The notes: generated by a model not told the origin, from the sequence alone. Positions 8,461 to 19,159 are shown, numbered from the stretch's first letter. The stretch is 64,000 nt of DNA from Thecamonas trahens ATCC 50062 (GCF_000142905.1 NW_013657652.1:189407-253406), one strand, 5' to 3'. Translations and numbers: made by a program.

Positions 8461-10066
8461 TCCAGTGAGCGCCGCCACCACATGCCCCGCCCCGGCCGCG
8501 TACGACGCCCGCACCGCCGCCAGCGCGCGGTCGAGCGCGCCGCCCACAACTCAGCGGTGCGCCTCCCTCGTCTGCAGCCTCTCGCGCAAGCCGCGCCGCC
8601 ACCGCCATCGCGCTCTCTGTCCCGCGCACCACCTCGGCGTGGTACCGACACACCTCGAGCATGGCCCCGTGGGCCGTCACATGTCCGTCGTCCGGGTGCT
8701 GATCGGGGCATGCCGCGTTGCCGCAGCTGAGCCCGGCGAGCCACGCATCGCACACCGGGTAGTCCGGCTCGATTCGAACTGTAAACGCCGGATGCAGGAC
8801 TAGGTGTCGCGGATAGAACGACGCCACCCGCCACGCCCGCACCGTCATCAGCACCGACAGCGGCGTCCGTGGATCAACATCAGCATCGCCGTCGTCCCAT
8901 CCAGCGCCACTGGCCAGTGCCCGCGTCCGCGCCAGCGCCTCACGCGCCTCCTGCGTTCGCTGCTGTGCCGCAACTCGCTGAGATTCGGCCGCGTCCAGCA
9001 CAGCCTGCGCCCGCCGCACCCGCTTTTCGGCGTCCTTACCGGCCTGCAGCGCGTCGACCAGCTCACGCTGGAGCCGAAAGAGCGTCTCGCTGAGCGAGAC
9101 TGCCGCGGCGTCGTCGCCGCTCTCTGACGACCCCGCCGTCGAGTACTCGTCAGCTGAGCTACTTGCGCATACATTCGAGTCGGATTCGGACTCCTCGGGA
9201 TACTCGGAGTCTGAGCTGCAGGTGGACGACGACGTCGCGCTAGTCTCCATCGTGCCCGAGCCTGAGCCGTTGTCAACAGCTTGTGCCGCGGTGGCGGCGG
9301 CCCGGCGGCGGAGCAGGGCTTCCTTCCGCTCCAGCAGCATCTTGGTCATAAACTCGCGCTCCATCTCTTCTGCATCGGCAGCTGCACCTGCCGCCTCGGA
9401 CACAATCAGCTTCCTCCGCTGCCCTGCCGGCGCCAAGCTCTCGTTGTTGACGTCATCACTATCGGTGCGTCGCCGCTTGCGGCTTGTGTCCTCTGCCGGA
9501 GCGTTTCCACCGGCCAGGATCGACGCCATCACCCGCTGCTGCTCCTCGCGCACCATCTCTTCACGGGGCGTCTGTGGTGGCGGGAGCGGCATTCTTGGAA
9601 GCGGCGGCGGGCCCAGCTGCTGCTGCTGTTGCTGCTGCTGCATGGGCATGGGTGGCCGATGATGGAGCTGCTGCATGGGGTGCTGTTGCATCGGGTGTGG
9701 CCGATTTGGGGGTGGGGGCATCGGGTGCCGGGGCATCCGGCCCGGGTGGTGCGGATGCGGCAGCGGATGCGGCGGCGGGTGCGGCGGCAGCGGCGGCTGG
9801 CCTGGGTGACGAGATGGAGGCGGATGCGTTCGATGCGGGGGTGGGTGCGGGCGCAGTCCGGGACCACTACGGCCGCCCGGAGCGCGAGTGGGCCACAGCG
9901 GCCTCTGCTCGTGCATGGGCGGAGCATGTGACCCAAGACCAGCTCCTCGACTGCCACGGGGCCTGGCAGCCATATCGTGGATCTGCGTGGCCTGTACAGT
10001 CTGTGCCGCTTGCACTGCCCGACTGCCGTGGCTATGCAACCCATCGCGGCGACCTCGCGGGGCCAT
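8267..10066 (-). CDS. CCCH (ZFC3H1/Red1-like) zinc-finger protein, disordered N-terminus
   Basis: As sequenced, the frame gives 599 residues from ATG 10066; a second in-frame ATG lies at 9973. The N-terminal ~190 residues are His/Pro/Gln-rich. A basic RKRRR patch, an acidic/Ser-rich region and a coiled coil at about 330-385 follow. Near residue 439 the motif CDAWLAGLSCGNAACPDQH has the spacing C-x8-C-x4-C-x3-H. This is typical of the short C3H1 finger of ZFC3H1 (metazoan PAXT) and fission-yeast Red1, factors that target nuclear RNA to the exosome. Assignment rests mainly on this motif. The last ~100 residues look non-native. Dropping one base of the CCC run at 8543-8545 would instead give a plausible helix (ALDRALAAVRASY) and a stop at 8441-8443, so the true end may be 8441. 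Confidence 0.7.
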   Translation of the reverse strand: MAPRGRRDGLHSHGSRAVQAAQTVQATQIHDMAARPRGSRGAGLGSHAPPMHEQRPLWPTRAPGGRSGPGLRPHPPPHRTHPPPSRHPGQPPLPPHPPPHPLPHPHHPGRMPRHPMPPPPNRPHPMQQHPMQQLHHRPPMPMQQQQQQQQLGPPPLPRMPLPPPQTPREEMVREEQQRVMASILAGGNAPAEDTSRKRRRTDSDDVNNESLAPAGQRRKLIVSEAAGAAADAEEMEREFMTKMLLERKEALLRRRAAATAAQAVDNGSGSGTMETSATSSSTCSSDSEYPEESESDSNVCASSSADEYSTAGSSESGDDAAAVSLSETLFRLQRELVDALQAGKDAEKRVRRAQAVLDAAESQRVAAQQRTQEAREALARTRALASGAGWDDGDADVDPRTPLSVLMTVRAWRVASFYPRHLVLHPAFTVRIEPDYPVCDAWLAGLSCGNAACPDQHPDDGHVTAHGAMLEVCRYHAEVVRGTESAMAVAARLAREAADEGGAPLSCGRRARPRAGGGAGVVRGRGGACGGGAHWISPTGSMRASRGGLGRAVPTLSVGWESRGGAGAVRRERLSAGAARRAVGGGSATARPRPGAGCR

Positions 10067-10155
10067 GCCAGCGACAAGGAGAGGCAGCCCAAGCGAGCTT
10101 GCCTCTGGGTATGACTGGTGCGGCTCAAGCGACTTGCAGCAGTCGTTCCTCTACC

Positions 10156-10190
<35 letters not shown>

Positions 10191-10591
10191 GTGGCGACCC
10201 GCGTGTCCCTGAGCCCTTTACGGTACGGAATGCAAGTCGTGTGGCGGGGCGAGCTGGGCGTCCTCCGGCAACCCACACACAAATTGACACAAACTCCGAC
10301 ACCACCGGCAAGGACCGCCAGCAAGCCTCCGCCAGGTTGCCACAAACCCTCCCTTTTTCCATCACGTTGTCCAGATCCCGTCCCGTCCCCTTCGTCGCCG
10401 TCCCCCCCCCCCTCCCTCCTCCTCCCTCCCCTCCTGATCGTACCTTCCCATCGCTTCCATGTCAACCTGTTCTTGCTGCTGAAAGCGTTTGGCTGCCTGG
10501 CTGCAGACAACTTCTCCTCAATCACTCGCCGCCCTCGGCCACACCCGCCTGGACAAGCCCAACCAGACAGCTGTTGACAGCTCGCAGCAGC
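10067..10591. other. Divergent promoter region with (TG)n microsatellite
   Basis: This 525-bp spacer lies between the divergent zinc-finger and talin-like genes. It holds a (TG)n run at 10157-10189 and a CCCTCC-type pyrimidine tract at about 10380-10440. An open frame continues from the talin-like gene upstream through the repeat, but the sequence is low-complexity and lacks the composition of the gene. I see no RNA gene here. Confidence 0.6.
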
Positions 10592-13500
10592 ATGCACAAG
10601 CCATGCGAGGGATACCACGTCTCGCTCACGCCGCTCACGCTCGAGGTACAGGTGTATGAGGTCGATGCTGGCAGAGGACGGCAGGTGGCTGCCGGCGAGC
10701 CGCAGACCGTCACTCTCTCGCCGCTCGCTACCGTACTCTCGGCCTGCAACGAGATGGCTCTTGCGCTTGACGGGGCGGTAGATGGACAGAACTCGTCGCC
10801 GCACTCGCCGTTCCAGGGCTGGGGCCTCTATCGCCTCATTCCGGACACCGACAGGGACAAGGACGCCGACGAGAGCTATGGGCATCTGGACTACGAGGCT
10901 ACGCTCGCCGCCGCAGGCGTCACCACTCACACCTCGCTCGCCTTCCTCTGCCGACGAGTCGTTGTCCCGGTTCGCATCGGGCCAAACGGCCCTCTGGTCT
11001 CGGTCCCCATCGACGAGGCCTGGTCGGTCTATGAGATTGTGGACGAGATCGCCGCCGCCCACGACTCGGTCCTGCACCCAGAGGAGTATTCGTTTTGTAA
11101 GGCCGACGGCCACTGGCTTGTTGGCTCGCTCTCACTCCCAGCTCAGCGCGCCTGGTCGTCGCTTCAGACCTGGCCTGATGCCCCGGCTGAGCTCGTCCTC
11201 ACCCGCAAGCTCTACTTTATCGAGGCCCATGCTGAAGCACTCGCCAACCTCGGCCCCGACGCGCCCGACGCCACGCTCCACCTCCTATACCGCGAAGCGT
11301 CGCATCTAGTTACCTCGGGCGCCCTGCCGGTTACCGAGAAGGAGGCTATCCTCCTCGCCGGTCTTGCGCTCCAGATTGCGCACGGCCCGCGCGCCAACGC
11401 GCCACCCGATGCGCTCCCCCAAGAGCCCAAAGATCTTGCTTGCTTCCTCCCGCCTGAGCTGGCAGCAGATGTAGGTGCCAAGCTTGCCCGCAAGATTGCC
11501 CGCAAGCATGCTACTTTTGCCACTACGCCGAGAGGGCTCGCTCTCTCCAAGTACATCAAGCTTGTGCGGTCGAACCCCAATTACGGCTGGACGTTCTGGC
11601 CCATGAAAGAACGGGTCAAGGCTGGCCGCCGCTTCCGGCTTGTTCCGCGCCTGCTGGGCCTCTCAGGCTCGGGCCTTAAGATTCTCAATGCCAAGCGGTC
11701 GCGCGAGCTTGTGGTTGCCGCCTGGCTCGTCATCGAGTCGGTGTCAGGCAGCGACGTCGGCCTCGGCCCCTCGGTCGTCTTCAACATCAACAATCCAAGC
11801 TACGCCGACGAGCCGCTGGTTATTGTCGTCGAGTCGGATGCTCATGTCCGTGACATCATTGGTTTCTGCAACGACTATGTCCAATTGGCTACCCGGCGCT
11901 CGCTCGCGTCCGAGCTCGTCCTCACTTCGTGCGCCTCGCTGGCCTCACTCTCGCAGCCGTCGTGGGACGCGCTTGTCGAGCCAACCTCGCGCCGCGACGC
12001 CGACAGCGAGCGCTCCGAGCCAGACCTCGAGGCAAATCATGCACTGCCAACCCACTTTACGCTCAACAGGCTTCGTGGCCTGGACCATGCCGGATCGTCA
12101 AGCTCGGTCGCTCGGTCGAGCTCGCTCTCCTCGCTTCCAGCGTACGTTTCAGAGCAGTGGGACTCACTCCTCGTTGCACCGCAAGTCGATGCGTACACCT
12201 CGACGACCTCGCTGTTTACCACGGAGTTTACCACTGGATCAGAAGAGGAGGGCGTTCTCGGCCGCGCGCTGCAACTGCAGAACGCGGCGTCGGCCTCGAC
12301 GTTCTTCACCAGTGGCATGTACTTTCTACCGCTGCTCGACGACGCGCCGCCGACGATGGAAAAGTTGCGGCTCTCGGCCAAGGCTTCACTTGCTGCTGCG
12401 CTCAAGCCGTTTTCCGATCTCGCAGCTACTGGGAAGGCGGCTCTTGCGTCGGGTGTCAGCGATGGCGACGAGCCATCCCCCAGCCATGCACTACTGGTCA
12501 TGGCAGCGTCAGGGGAGCTGGCACGTGATGCGCTGGCTTCTCTTGCCCTTGCTCTGCTGGAGCTGGTCATGGCGGCAGCTGGCGATACGACCAACTTGCT
12601 TCTGCCCGAAGCAGCAGCTGCTTCTGCCGAGCTTGCCTTTGATGCGTTGCACGAGCTTGTGGCGCGTCTGGCTGCTTTTGCAGGCGTGGCCCACCTTGTC
12701 CGGAGCCAGTTGCCCGATGCTGACGGCGCGTACGCCGAGCTCTGGGTCCCGGCCTCGCAGGCATCAGGTTGGCGAGTCCCGGGAGAGCTGATGCAAGCAA
12801 CCGAGCTGCTGGAAGCTGCATCGGCCGCAGTATGCAGCGTGGTTGCCGATGCGAGGGCCGTCCTCATTGCCGCCTCCCACGCCCTGCATCACATGGAAGA
12901 GCTGGCACCCGAGGCGCCCCCCTCGCGGGCCAACACGGCTGCCGGCGCCGTAGTTGCCGACGCCATCGCCATTCCGGAAGAGCAAACCTCTGCGCTATTG
13001 ACAAGCGGCAAGCGTGCTGGCAGCGCGATCGCCAGGCTTGCCACTCTTCTTGGCGTTTCTCCGCTGGCCGCCGACCTTGTCGATGAGCTCGATACCCAGG
13101 CTCAGGCCTCGAGTGCTGCCGCGTTAGCGCTCACGAATGCGACAGCGCACGACGCGTTTGCGACACTGGCTCGAACTCGGGCGTCATCGCTGCGAGTCGA
13201 GCTCAATGCTTTGCCCGACCTCACGCGCATGCTGCAGCGTTCAGTCGGCATTGTGTCTGCGGCCATCAAGCTCGGCCCGGTCCACCATGTTGTAGCCGCC
13301 AAGATCAAGGTCGCATCAGCGGTGGTCTCATCAACTGTCCGGTCGCTCCCGCATGAGCTGCCGGTGAATGTCCCACCGCTACGAGAGGCGATCATCTCGT
13401 CGCTGTCGGCATACCAAGCTGCAGTGGACGATGTCCGGCCAAAGGTTCAGCCGCTGACCTTAACCGCCCGGGACGCGTGTCTGGCCCTCATCAACGCATC

Positions 13501-16500
13501 GGCTGCTGTGCTTGCCGAGCTGCCGCGGCTCGACGGCGACGCTGCCGCGCTGCGCAAGGCCTCGCTTGCGGTTGCAGGCGCCTTGGCGAGTGTCGGGCAC
13601 TGTCTCCGCAACGCCATCACTATCCTGGACTCGAATGGCTCTCATCTCGTGTTGCTGAAGCAGCTCTCGGCGGTCTCACGACTGCTGGTCACCGCCAACG
13701 GGCTGGCGTCGCAGCCCGCACCACCAGCTGACCAGATGAGCGAGGTACTTGTTCGTGCAAGTGCGCTGGGCCGCTGGCTGCACCTTGACTGCGACTATGT
13801 GCTCGCTACCCACGATCTGAAGGAGACACTGGCGGGTTCACTGGTCACCGCGGCGCGGCTGGTGGTGGCCGAGCAGGCCGAGTCAGACATGCACATGACG
13901 CTAGGGCGTGACGTCAGCGAGCTCCGGAGCGATCTTGCGCGGCTGGCGCTAGCGCCAAGGTCGATGCGCGCTGCGGACGCACTGTTCTCCAACGTTTCGC
14001 GGTATGTGGCACATGCTTCGGCTGTGGTGGCAGCGGCGGCTGGCGCCCCGACTGCCGAGCTGACTGCGTTCTCGGACTCGCTTGCCAGATTGGCTGTTCT
14101 CCAGCAGGCCGCGGTCCAGCACTCGATGGCAGCCATGATCGCCATGTACATCTCGGACATTGATGCTGCTCGCAACCGGGTTTGCGATGCGCTGCCGTCT
14201 GATGAAGCACTTGACGAGCCACAGACTGCAGGTGGAGAAGGCAGCCCGACGTCTGGTGATATGCCGGCATTCTCCGACTCTTGCAGTTCGGACGCGTTCT
14301 TTGCGTCAGGCTCAGTGGCTGACTTGCTAGAGGCGCTGGCCGAAGCCGAGCCCGGCGTCGATGTACACGACGATGACGAGTTGCTGGGTAGCTCGACGGC
14401 TTCGCTGGGGGCCCAGGCCGACGCGCTCGTTGCCGACATCGACTCGCTCCTCGACCAGCTGGGCGTGGAGTCATTGGCTGAGGCCATGGACGATGACAGC
14501 GTTGCAATCTCTGGCTCCGGCACGCGGGCAAGCGTGGCAGCGCTGGAGCGTGAGCTGGCGCAGAGCTCGTCGCTGGCCGAGGCCGTGGGGCACTACAACG
14601 CCACAGTGTCATCTCTGGAGGCGTCAGGGGCGGCGGTGTACGCTGCGGCGCGGCATGTGGCGTCTCTGCCAAACGCTCGTGCACGGGCGTCGTACGCGGC
14701 GCGGGCGGCAATGGACATCCACAGCGCTGTGGTCGACGCGCGCCTGTTGGTGGCAACGGTCATGGCGATGTGGCCCAAGATCTACTCGCAGCAGGCGGTG
14801 GCGCGACTCAAGAATGTGACGCTCAGGTTCCTGTCGGCGCTAGGTGCTCTCCTCGCTGTTGTGCGCGACCTTGTGTCTGCGGTGGACGGACACGTAGAGG
14901 AGAGGATCGCCGAGTGCAAGGCGGCCATGGCGACGCTCAAGACCGCTCCTCCCGGCCTTGGTATGCTGAGCGTTCTGGCAGACGAGTTGTCGGAAGCGCT
15001 AGACGAGCTCCGCAACCCGGGTGTAGCGAGCAGCGACACCAGCGACGATGGCGCTCGTTCGCTCGACGACATTGTGGATGTTGCCGAGCAAGCTGTCGAC
15101 GCTGCACTGCGTGACGGACCGGGCTCGATTCCGCGAGCCCATGGAGGTGGGGGCGAACAGCTCGGAAAGACAACGGCCGAGCAAGGCTTTTCCGAACTCG
15201 AGGCGATTCTTCGCAAGTGTGCCCGGCTGGTCACGGCCACGCTGGACGAGCTCGTCACTCGCCCGGAGACCTCACTCAACGACGTCGAGGCCGGGGCCCA
15301 GCTGGTGGCGCAAGTCATGCGGGCGCTCACGACGTGTGTAGTTGGCCTGCGCGGCACGATCCAGCTCGCGCAAGAGGCCCCGGCGCTACGGGCGTCGCTA
15401 GCGGCGCTGGTGAGCAAGGTTCGCACCAAGGTCGACGACGCGCGCGCGCACGTGCTTGCCGGTAAGGGTGGATTGCCCGGCGAGAGTGTTCGCGATAATG
15501 CTGGGCCCTGGATGGCAGCGTTTGACGAGTTCTTTGCTGCTTTTGACGCTGCAGTGCTGGCGGCGCAGGGCTCGTCAGGCCAGACCGGGCTTGATGTCCA
15601 GCGCGCGGTCGAGACTGCAACTGCGGGTGCGGCGCGGTTGGAGATGAGCGAGCTGGGCGAGACGGAGCGCGCGAGCGACAAGAGAGTGGCGAGCGAACTG
15701 CGCAGCGTGCTTGACTCCAGCGAGACGATGCAGGCCACGCTGAACGGGATGATGCCATTGGTGAGTTGGCAGGGCGAGGCGTCGGCGCGATCGGGGACAT
15801 GGCCAGGCCTCGACGGCAAGGTTCCCGAGCTTGCTGTCCAGTCTGCGATTGCGCTAGCGAATTGGGTCGAGGGCACGGTGCGGTGTGTTGAAGTGCTTGG
15901 CGGAGTGCCTGCAGGCGTCGCGCCGACGCCGCCGAGCTCACCTGCGGGTGCGCAGGCACCGGCTCCTGCAGTGGTGCCAACTCGGCCCGTGTGGGAGGCG
16001 ATTAGCAGCGAGTTCAAGGCGGTGATGGTGGCGCTGACGACACTCAAGGAGCTGGCGGACACGCCCGGGGCGGTGGCGCGGAATGTGCGGGCGGGTTACA
16101 CCCAGCTTGTGCTCGCAGTGCGAGACATCTTGCTGGTGCTGAAGGAGGGCGTGGTGACCGACGTGGCCGAGCCGGGATGGCTGGTGAAGAGTGAAGGCGA
16201 GGCCAAGATGCTGCGCAAGGCTGGATCTGCTCTCAAGACTGCAGCGATGAAGGTTGTCAAACATTGTGACACTCAGCTCAAGGCACTGCGACCGACCCAG
16301 CCAGTGGCTGGTGTTCTCAAAGCCAAGGCGTTCCGCAAGGCATTCAAGGCGACGGTGAGCAAGCTGCTGGCAGTGAAGACGGCGGCCGAGGAGATCGAGT
16401 GCGTGCCTGCCGTTTCACGCGGCCGGCTTGGCGGGCGGGGGCGGGCAGTGCCCGCCTTTACCAGCGTCACGCAGGTCGGCGAGCGGTTGCTGGCCAGCGG

Positions 16501-19159
16501 CGGGCAGGCATCGTGGGTTCTTGACTTGTCCGGCGACGAAGTGGCCGCGCTGTGCGAGCTGGTGTGCGACGGGCGGGTGCTCGCCCGGTTGGGGCGTGGC
16601 GCGGCGCTTGCTGTTGTTGACGCGCTGGCTTCGCTGAAGACACTCGCGGAGCCGGTTGATGCAGTTGTGTCTGTGGCGACTGCGTGCGCCGCTTTGGAGC
16701 ATGCATGCGACATGGTGGATGCGGTACGCGGGAGCGTGGCCCTGCTGTCACCAACTACGGTGGGTGCGCTGGAGGTGCTGGTGCAGGCGCGGCAGCTGCT
16801 GCGTGCGATAGAGGATGCTACCAGCGCGAGCAAGACAAACGCAGGCGCGCAGTTGGACGCGATGATGTCGGCGGCTGCGGACGCGTTTCTTGCGGAGATC
16901 GACCGGGTGGACGATGCGCTGGGCGGCTACGCTGAGGTGGTGGCCAGCGGCTCGATGGGCGTGAACTTTGTGGCTGCTCGCGCCGAAGTGTGCGAGGCGC
17001 TTGGCAGTGTCGCAGATGTGCTGGGGAGCGGTGTGTGTGCGTCTCGTGCTCAGCTGCGAGCACTCTCGCGCGAACTGTCGACGCTTGTGCGGGACGGGGT
17101 TGTGCCGCTCGTCTCGTGCGTGCTCTCGTCGCCGCTGTGCGCGGACAAGGAGTGTGTGAGCAAGGCACAGGCTAAGAGCGGGGAAGCGATTTGTCAAGTG
17201 CGCAAAGTGTTTGAAGCAGACGCGCTGGCGCTTCTGGACGCACATGCGTGGCGGTCGTCGCTGATTGCCACGATGGGCAAGTATGTGGGCGACGCAAGCG
17301 AGGTGGACAGCTCGGTGGTGCTCCCTGGACTGGGCTACTCGGACTATGTGCGCAAGACCAAGAGCCACGTTGTGGAGAGTGTGCAGGCAGCACAGAGCCT
17401 CATTGACGCTGCCAAGTGCGAGCAAGGCCGCCTTGGCGTTGCTGCGCGGACGCTTGTAGAGGCGACCGAGGGTGTTCTCAAGTGCGTGTGCGGCGCTCTG
17501 AGCCAGACGCCTGCATCAGCCAGCGATGTGCTGGATGCGGTGCGAAAGGCGAGCAAGACACTGGCGTGGACGGTGGCGAGGCTTGTGGAGACTTGTGTCG
17601 ACCTGGCGGAGGCGAGCAAGGCGGACAGGGCGAGCGATGCCGGCCGAGCGGCGGTGATCTCGACGTCGCAGCGACTGGTTGACGCCGTGTCCTCACTGAT
17701 GTGTGAGCTGAAGGCCGGTGCTGTCGACGCGCAGCGGCAGCGCGCGGCGCTGGACGCAAGCGCGGCGCTCGGGTCGCAGCTGAAGCAGACGCGGCTGGTG
17801 CTGCAGTCCCGAAGCAGCGGAAGCGCGAGCGCTGGAGCGAGCGAAGCACTTGGTGCCGCGGCGGAGGATGCGCTGATGATATTTCTGGAGGAGGGCGTTG
17901 TTGAGACGCTCGGGCGGGCCGAGACTGAGGCCAGTGTGGCAGACGCTCTCGAGAACGCGGCCAAGCAGCTGGCGACCGCCGTGGCGCAGCTGGTGGAGCT
18001 GGCGAATGCTGTCGAGACGGATGTCGGGAGTGGGGTGTGCAAGGCTGGCGTCGAGGTTGTGACGGCGTTTTGCGCGGCCGGCGCGGACGCAGCAGCGCAT
18101 TGCGGGGCGCGGCAGAGCAGCAAGCGCGATGCCAAACTTGTCAGTGCCGTGTCGTCGCGTGTTATGGCGCTTGTGCGGGCGGTGCGGGCGGCGTCAGAGG
18201 CGGCGTCGCGGATGAGTAGCGAGGTGACGGCGCTGGCGGCACGCGTGAGCAGCGACGTGGAGGCGCTTGCCGAGCTTGCGGCGCTCGACGATGACGGCGA
18301 TGAGTGGTGCGATGCAGCGGCGCGCGAGCAGGGCGCGGCGCGGGTCGGCGCGGCACTGCGCGGCTTGCTCGATGCGATCGGGCAGGTGTGGCTGGGCGGG
18401 GCGAGCCGATCCAGGGCAAGCGTGCTTGCGGCCGGGCACCATGTGGCGTCGCGAGTGGAGGGTGTGGTGTCGGCGATGCGGGCAAGTGCGGCGGCGCTTG
18501 GGCGGGACTGGGTCCTTCTCTCGGGCGAGGTGTGGCAAGCTGCTGAGGAGGCACACGAGGTAGTTGAGCGGCTGCTGGAGTCTGAGGTGGCGGCGAGCGC
18601 AGCCGAGACGGCATGGGCTGCGGTTGTGAGCGCGATGATCGTGGCGGCGAGCGCGAGCAGACTCGACGGCCCGGGCGACGCGAGCATGGCGGCAGTGAGT
18701 GTGATGGAGGCATGCGCCGAGAACGTGGCCGGCGTTAGTGGCGACAGCGAGATGAGCAATCTGGCCCATGGTGCGGTGGGCGCGGTCGTGATGCTGACCA
18801 AGGTGGCGCTGCTGGGTCTTGCCGAGGCCGAGGGCCTGGGCTTTGCCGACGGTGCCACGCGCGAGGAGCTGGCCGGTTGCGTGCGGGGCGTGGCGAGCGC
18901 GCTCGAGTCGCTCGCGTTTGTGGCGGTGGCCAGCGGCGAGACCGAGGAGGCCGGGCAGGCGTACAGCGAAGCGGTCAACAGAGTGTCTGCCGCGGTGGTC
19001 AAGCTCATTTCGGCCAACAACGAGCTTGTTGCGCGCGGCGGGTCCAGCGTTCGGAGCTCGCGGGTGCAAAAGGGCGTGCGCAAGGCGATGAAGCGGGTCG
19101 GCGCAGCGTGCCAAAAGCTTGCGGCAGCGGCACATGCAGCGAGCCAGCATCAACCATAG
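10592..19159 (+). CDS. Talin-like protein: FERM head plus long Ala-rich helical rod
   Basis: This single uninterrupted exon of 2,855 residues starts at ATG 10592. Residues ~1-435 resemble a talin-type FERM head: ubiquitin-like N-terminal modules, a helical F2-like segment, and an F3-like end with YGWTFWPMKERVKAGRRFRL, SGLKILNAKRSREL and IIGFCNDYVQLATRR. The remaining ~2,400 residues are almost entirely Ala-rich amphipathic helices, as in the talin rod of helical bundles. The extreme C-terminus (AVVKLISANNELVARGG followed by RVQKGVRKAMKRVGAACQKLA) resembles the actin-binding I/LWEQ (THATCH) domain, ending without a clear dimerisation helix. Talin links integrin-type receptors to actin; animal talins are about 2,540 residues. 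The stop overlaps that of the convergent His-rich gene by 10 bp. Family call is good; individual bundles cannot be delimited by eye. Confidence 0.85.
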   Translation: MHKPCEGYHVSLTPLTLEVQVYEVDAGRGRQVAAGEPQTVTLSPLATVLSACNEMALALDGAVDGQNSSPHSPFQGWGLYRLIPDTDRDKDADESYGHLDYEATLAAAGVTTHTSLAFLCRRVVVPVRIGPNGPLVSVPIDEAWSVYEIVDEIAAAHDSVLHPEEYSFCKADGHWLVGSLSLPAQRAWSSLQTWPDAPAELVLTRKLYFIEAHAEALANLGPDAPDATLHLLYREASHLVTSGALPVTEKEAILLAGLALQIAHGPRANAPPDALPQEPKDLACFLPPELAADVGAKLARKIARKHATFATTPRGLALSKYIKLVRSNPNYGWTFWPMKERVKAGRRFRLVPRLLGLSGSGLKILNAKRSRELVVAAWLVIESVSGSDVGLGPSVVFNINNPSYADEPLVIVVESDAHVRDIIGFCNDYVQLATRRSLASELVLTSCASLASLSQPSWDALVEPTSRRDADSERSEPDLEANHALPTHFTLNRLRGLDHAGSSSSVARSSSLSSLPAYVSEQWDSLLVAPQVDAYTSTTSLFTTEFTTGSEEEGVLGRALQLQNAASASTFFTSGMYFLPLLDDAPPTMEKLRLSAKASLAAALKPFSDLAATGKAALASGVSDGDEPSPSHALLVMAASGELARDALASLALALLELVMAAAGDTTNLLLPEAAAASAELAFDALHELVARLAAFAGVAHLVRSQLPDADGAYAELWVPASQASGWRVPGELMQATELLEAASAAVCSVVADARAVLIAASHALHHMEELAPEAPPSRANTAAGAVVADAIAIPEEQTSALLTSGKRAGSAIARLATLLGVSPLAADLVDELDTQAQASSAAALALTNATAHDAFATLARTRASSLRVELNALPDLTRMLQRSVGIVSAAIKLGPVHHVVAAKIKVASAVVSSTVRSLPHELPVNVPPLREAIISSLSAYQAAVDDVRPKVQPLTLTARDACLALINASAAVLAELPRLDGDAAALRKASLAVAGALASVGHCLRNAITILDSNGSHLVLLKQLSAVSRLLVTANGLASQPAPPADQMSEVLVRASALGRWLHLDCDYVLATHDLKETLAGSLVTAARLVVAEQAESDMHMTLGRDVSELRSDLARLALAPRSMRAADALFSNVSRYVAHASAVVAAAAGAPTAELTAFSDSLARLAVLQQAAVQHSMAAMIAMYISDIDAARNRVCDALPSDEALDEPQTAGGEGSPTSGDMPAFSDSCSSDAFFASGSVADLLEALAEAEPGVDVHDDDELLGSSTASLGAQADALVADIDSLLDQLGVESLAEAMDDDSVAISGSGTRASVAALERELAQSSSLAEAVGHYNATVSSLEASGAAVYAAARHVASLPNARARASYAARAAMDIHSAVVDARLLVATVMAMWPKIYSQQAVARLKNVTLRFLSALGALLAVVRDLVSAVDGHVEERIAECKAAMATLKTAPPGLGMLSVLADELSEALDELRNPGVASSDTSDDGARSLDDIVDVAEQAVDAALRDGPGSIPRAHGGGGEQLGKTTAEQGFSELEAILRKCARLVTATLDELVTRPETSLNDVEAGAQLVAQVMRALTTCVVGLRGTIQLAQEAPALRASLAALVSKVRTKVDDARAHVLAGKGGLPGESVRDNAGPWMAAFDEFFAAFDAAVLAAQGSSGQTGLDVQRAVETATAGAARLEMSELGETERASDKRVASELRSVLDSSETMQATLNGMMPLVSWQGEASARSGTWPGLDGKVPELAVQSAIALANWVEGTVRCVEVLGGVPAGVAPTPPSSPAGAQAPAPAVVPTRPVWEAISSEFKAVMVALTTLKELADTPGAVARNVRAGYTQLVLAVRDILLVLKEGVVTDVAEPGWLVKSEGEAKMLRKAGSALKTAAMKVVKHCDTQLKALRPTQPVAGVLKAKAFRKAFKATVSKLLAVKTAAEEIECVPAVSRGRLGGRGRAVPAFTSVTQVGERLLASGGQASWVLDLSGDEVAALCELVCDGRVLARLGRGAALAVVDALASLKTLAEPVDAVVSVATACAALEHACDMVDAVRGSVALLSPTTVGALEVLVQARQLLRAIEDATSASKTNAGAQLDAMMSAAADAFLAEIDRVDDALGGYAEVVASGSMGVNFVAARAEVCEALGSVADVLGSGVCASRAQLRALSRELSTLVRDGVVPLVSCVLSSPLCADKECVSKAQAKSGEAICQVRKVFEADALALLDAHAWRSSLIATMGKYVGDASEVDSSVVLPGLGYSDYVRKTKSHVVESVQAAQSLIDAAKCEQGRLGVAARTLVEATEGVLKCVCGALSQTPASASDVLDAVRKASKTLAWTVARLVETCVDLAEASKADRASDAGRAAVISTSQRLVDAVSSLMCELKAGAVDAQRQRAALDASAALGSQLKQTRLVLQSRSSGSASAGASEALGAAAEDALMIFLEEGVVETLGRAETEASVADALENAAKQLATAVAQLVELANAVETDVGSGVCKAGVEVVTAFCAAGADAAAHCGARQSSKRDAKLVSAVSSRVMALVRAVRAASEAASRMSSEVTALAARVSSDVEALAELAALDDDGDEWCDAAAREQGAARVGAALRGLLDAIGQVWLGGASRSRASVLAAGHHVASRVEGVVSAMRASAAALGRDWVLLSGEVWQAAEEAHEVVERLLESEVAASAAETAWAAVVSAMIVAASASRLDGPGDASMAAVSVMEACAENVAGVSGDSEMSNLAHGAVGAVVMLTKVALLGLAEAEGLGFADGATREELAGCVRGVASALESLAFVAVASGETEEAGQAYSEAVNRVSAAVVKLISANNELVARGGSSVRSSRVQKGVRKAMKRVGAACQKLAAAAHAASQHQP

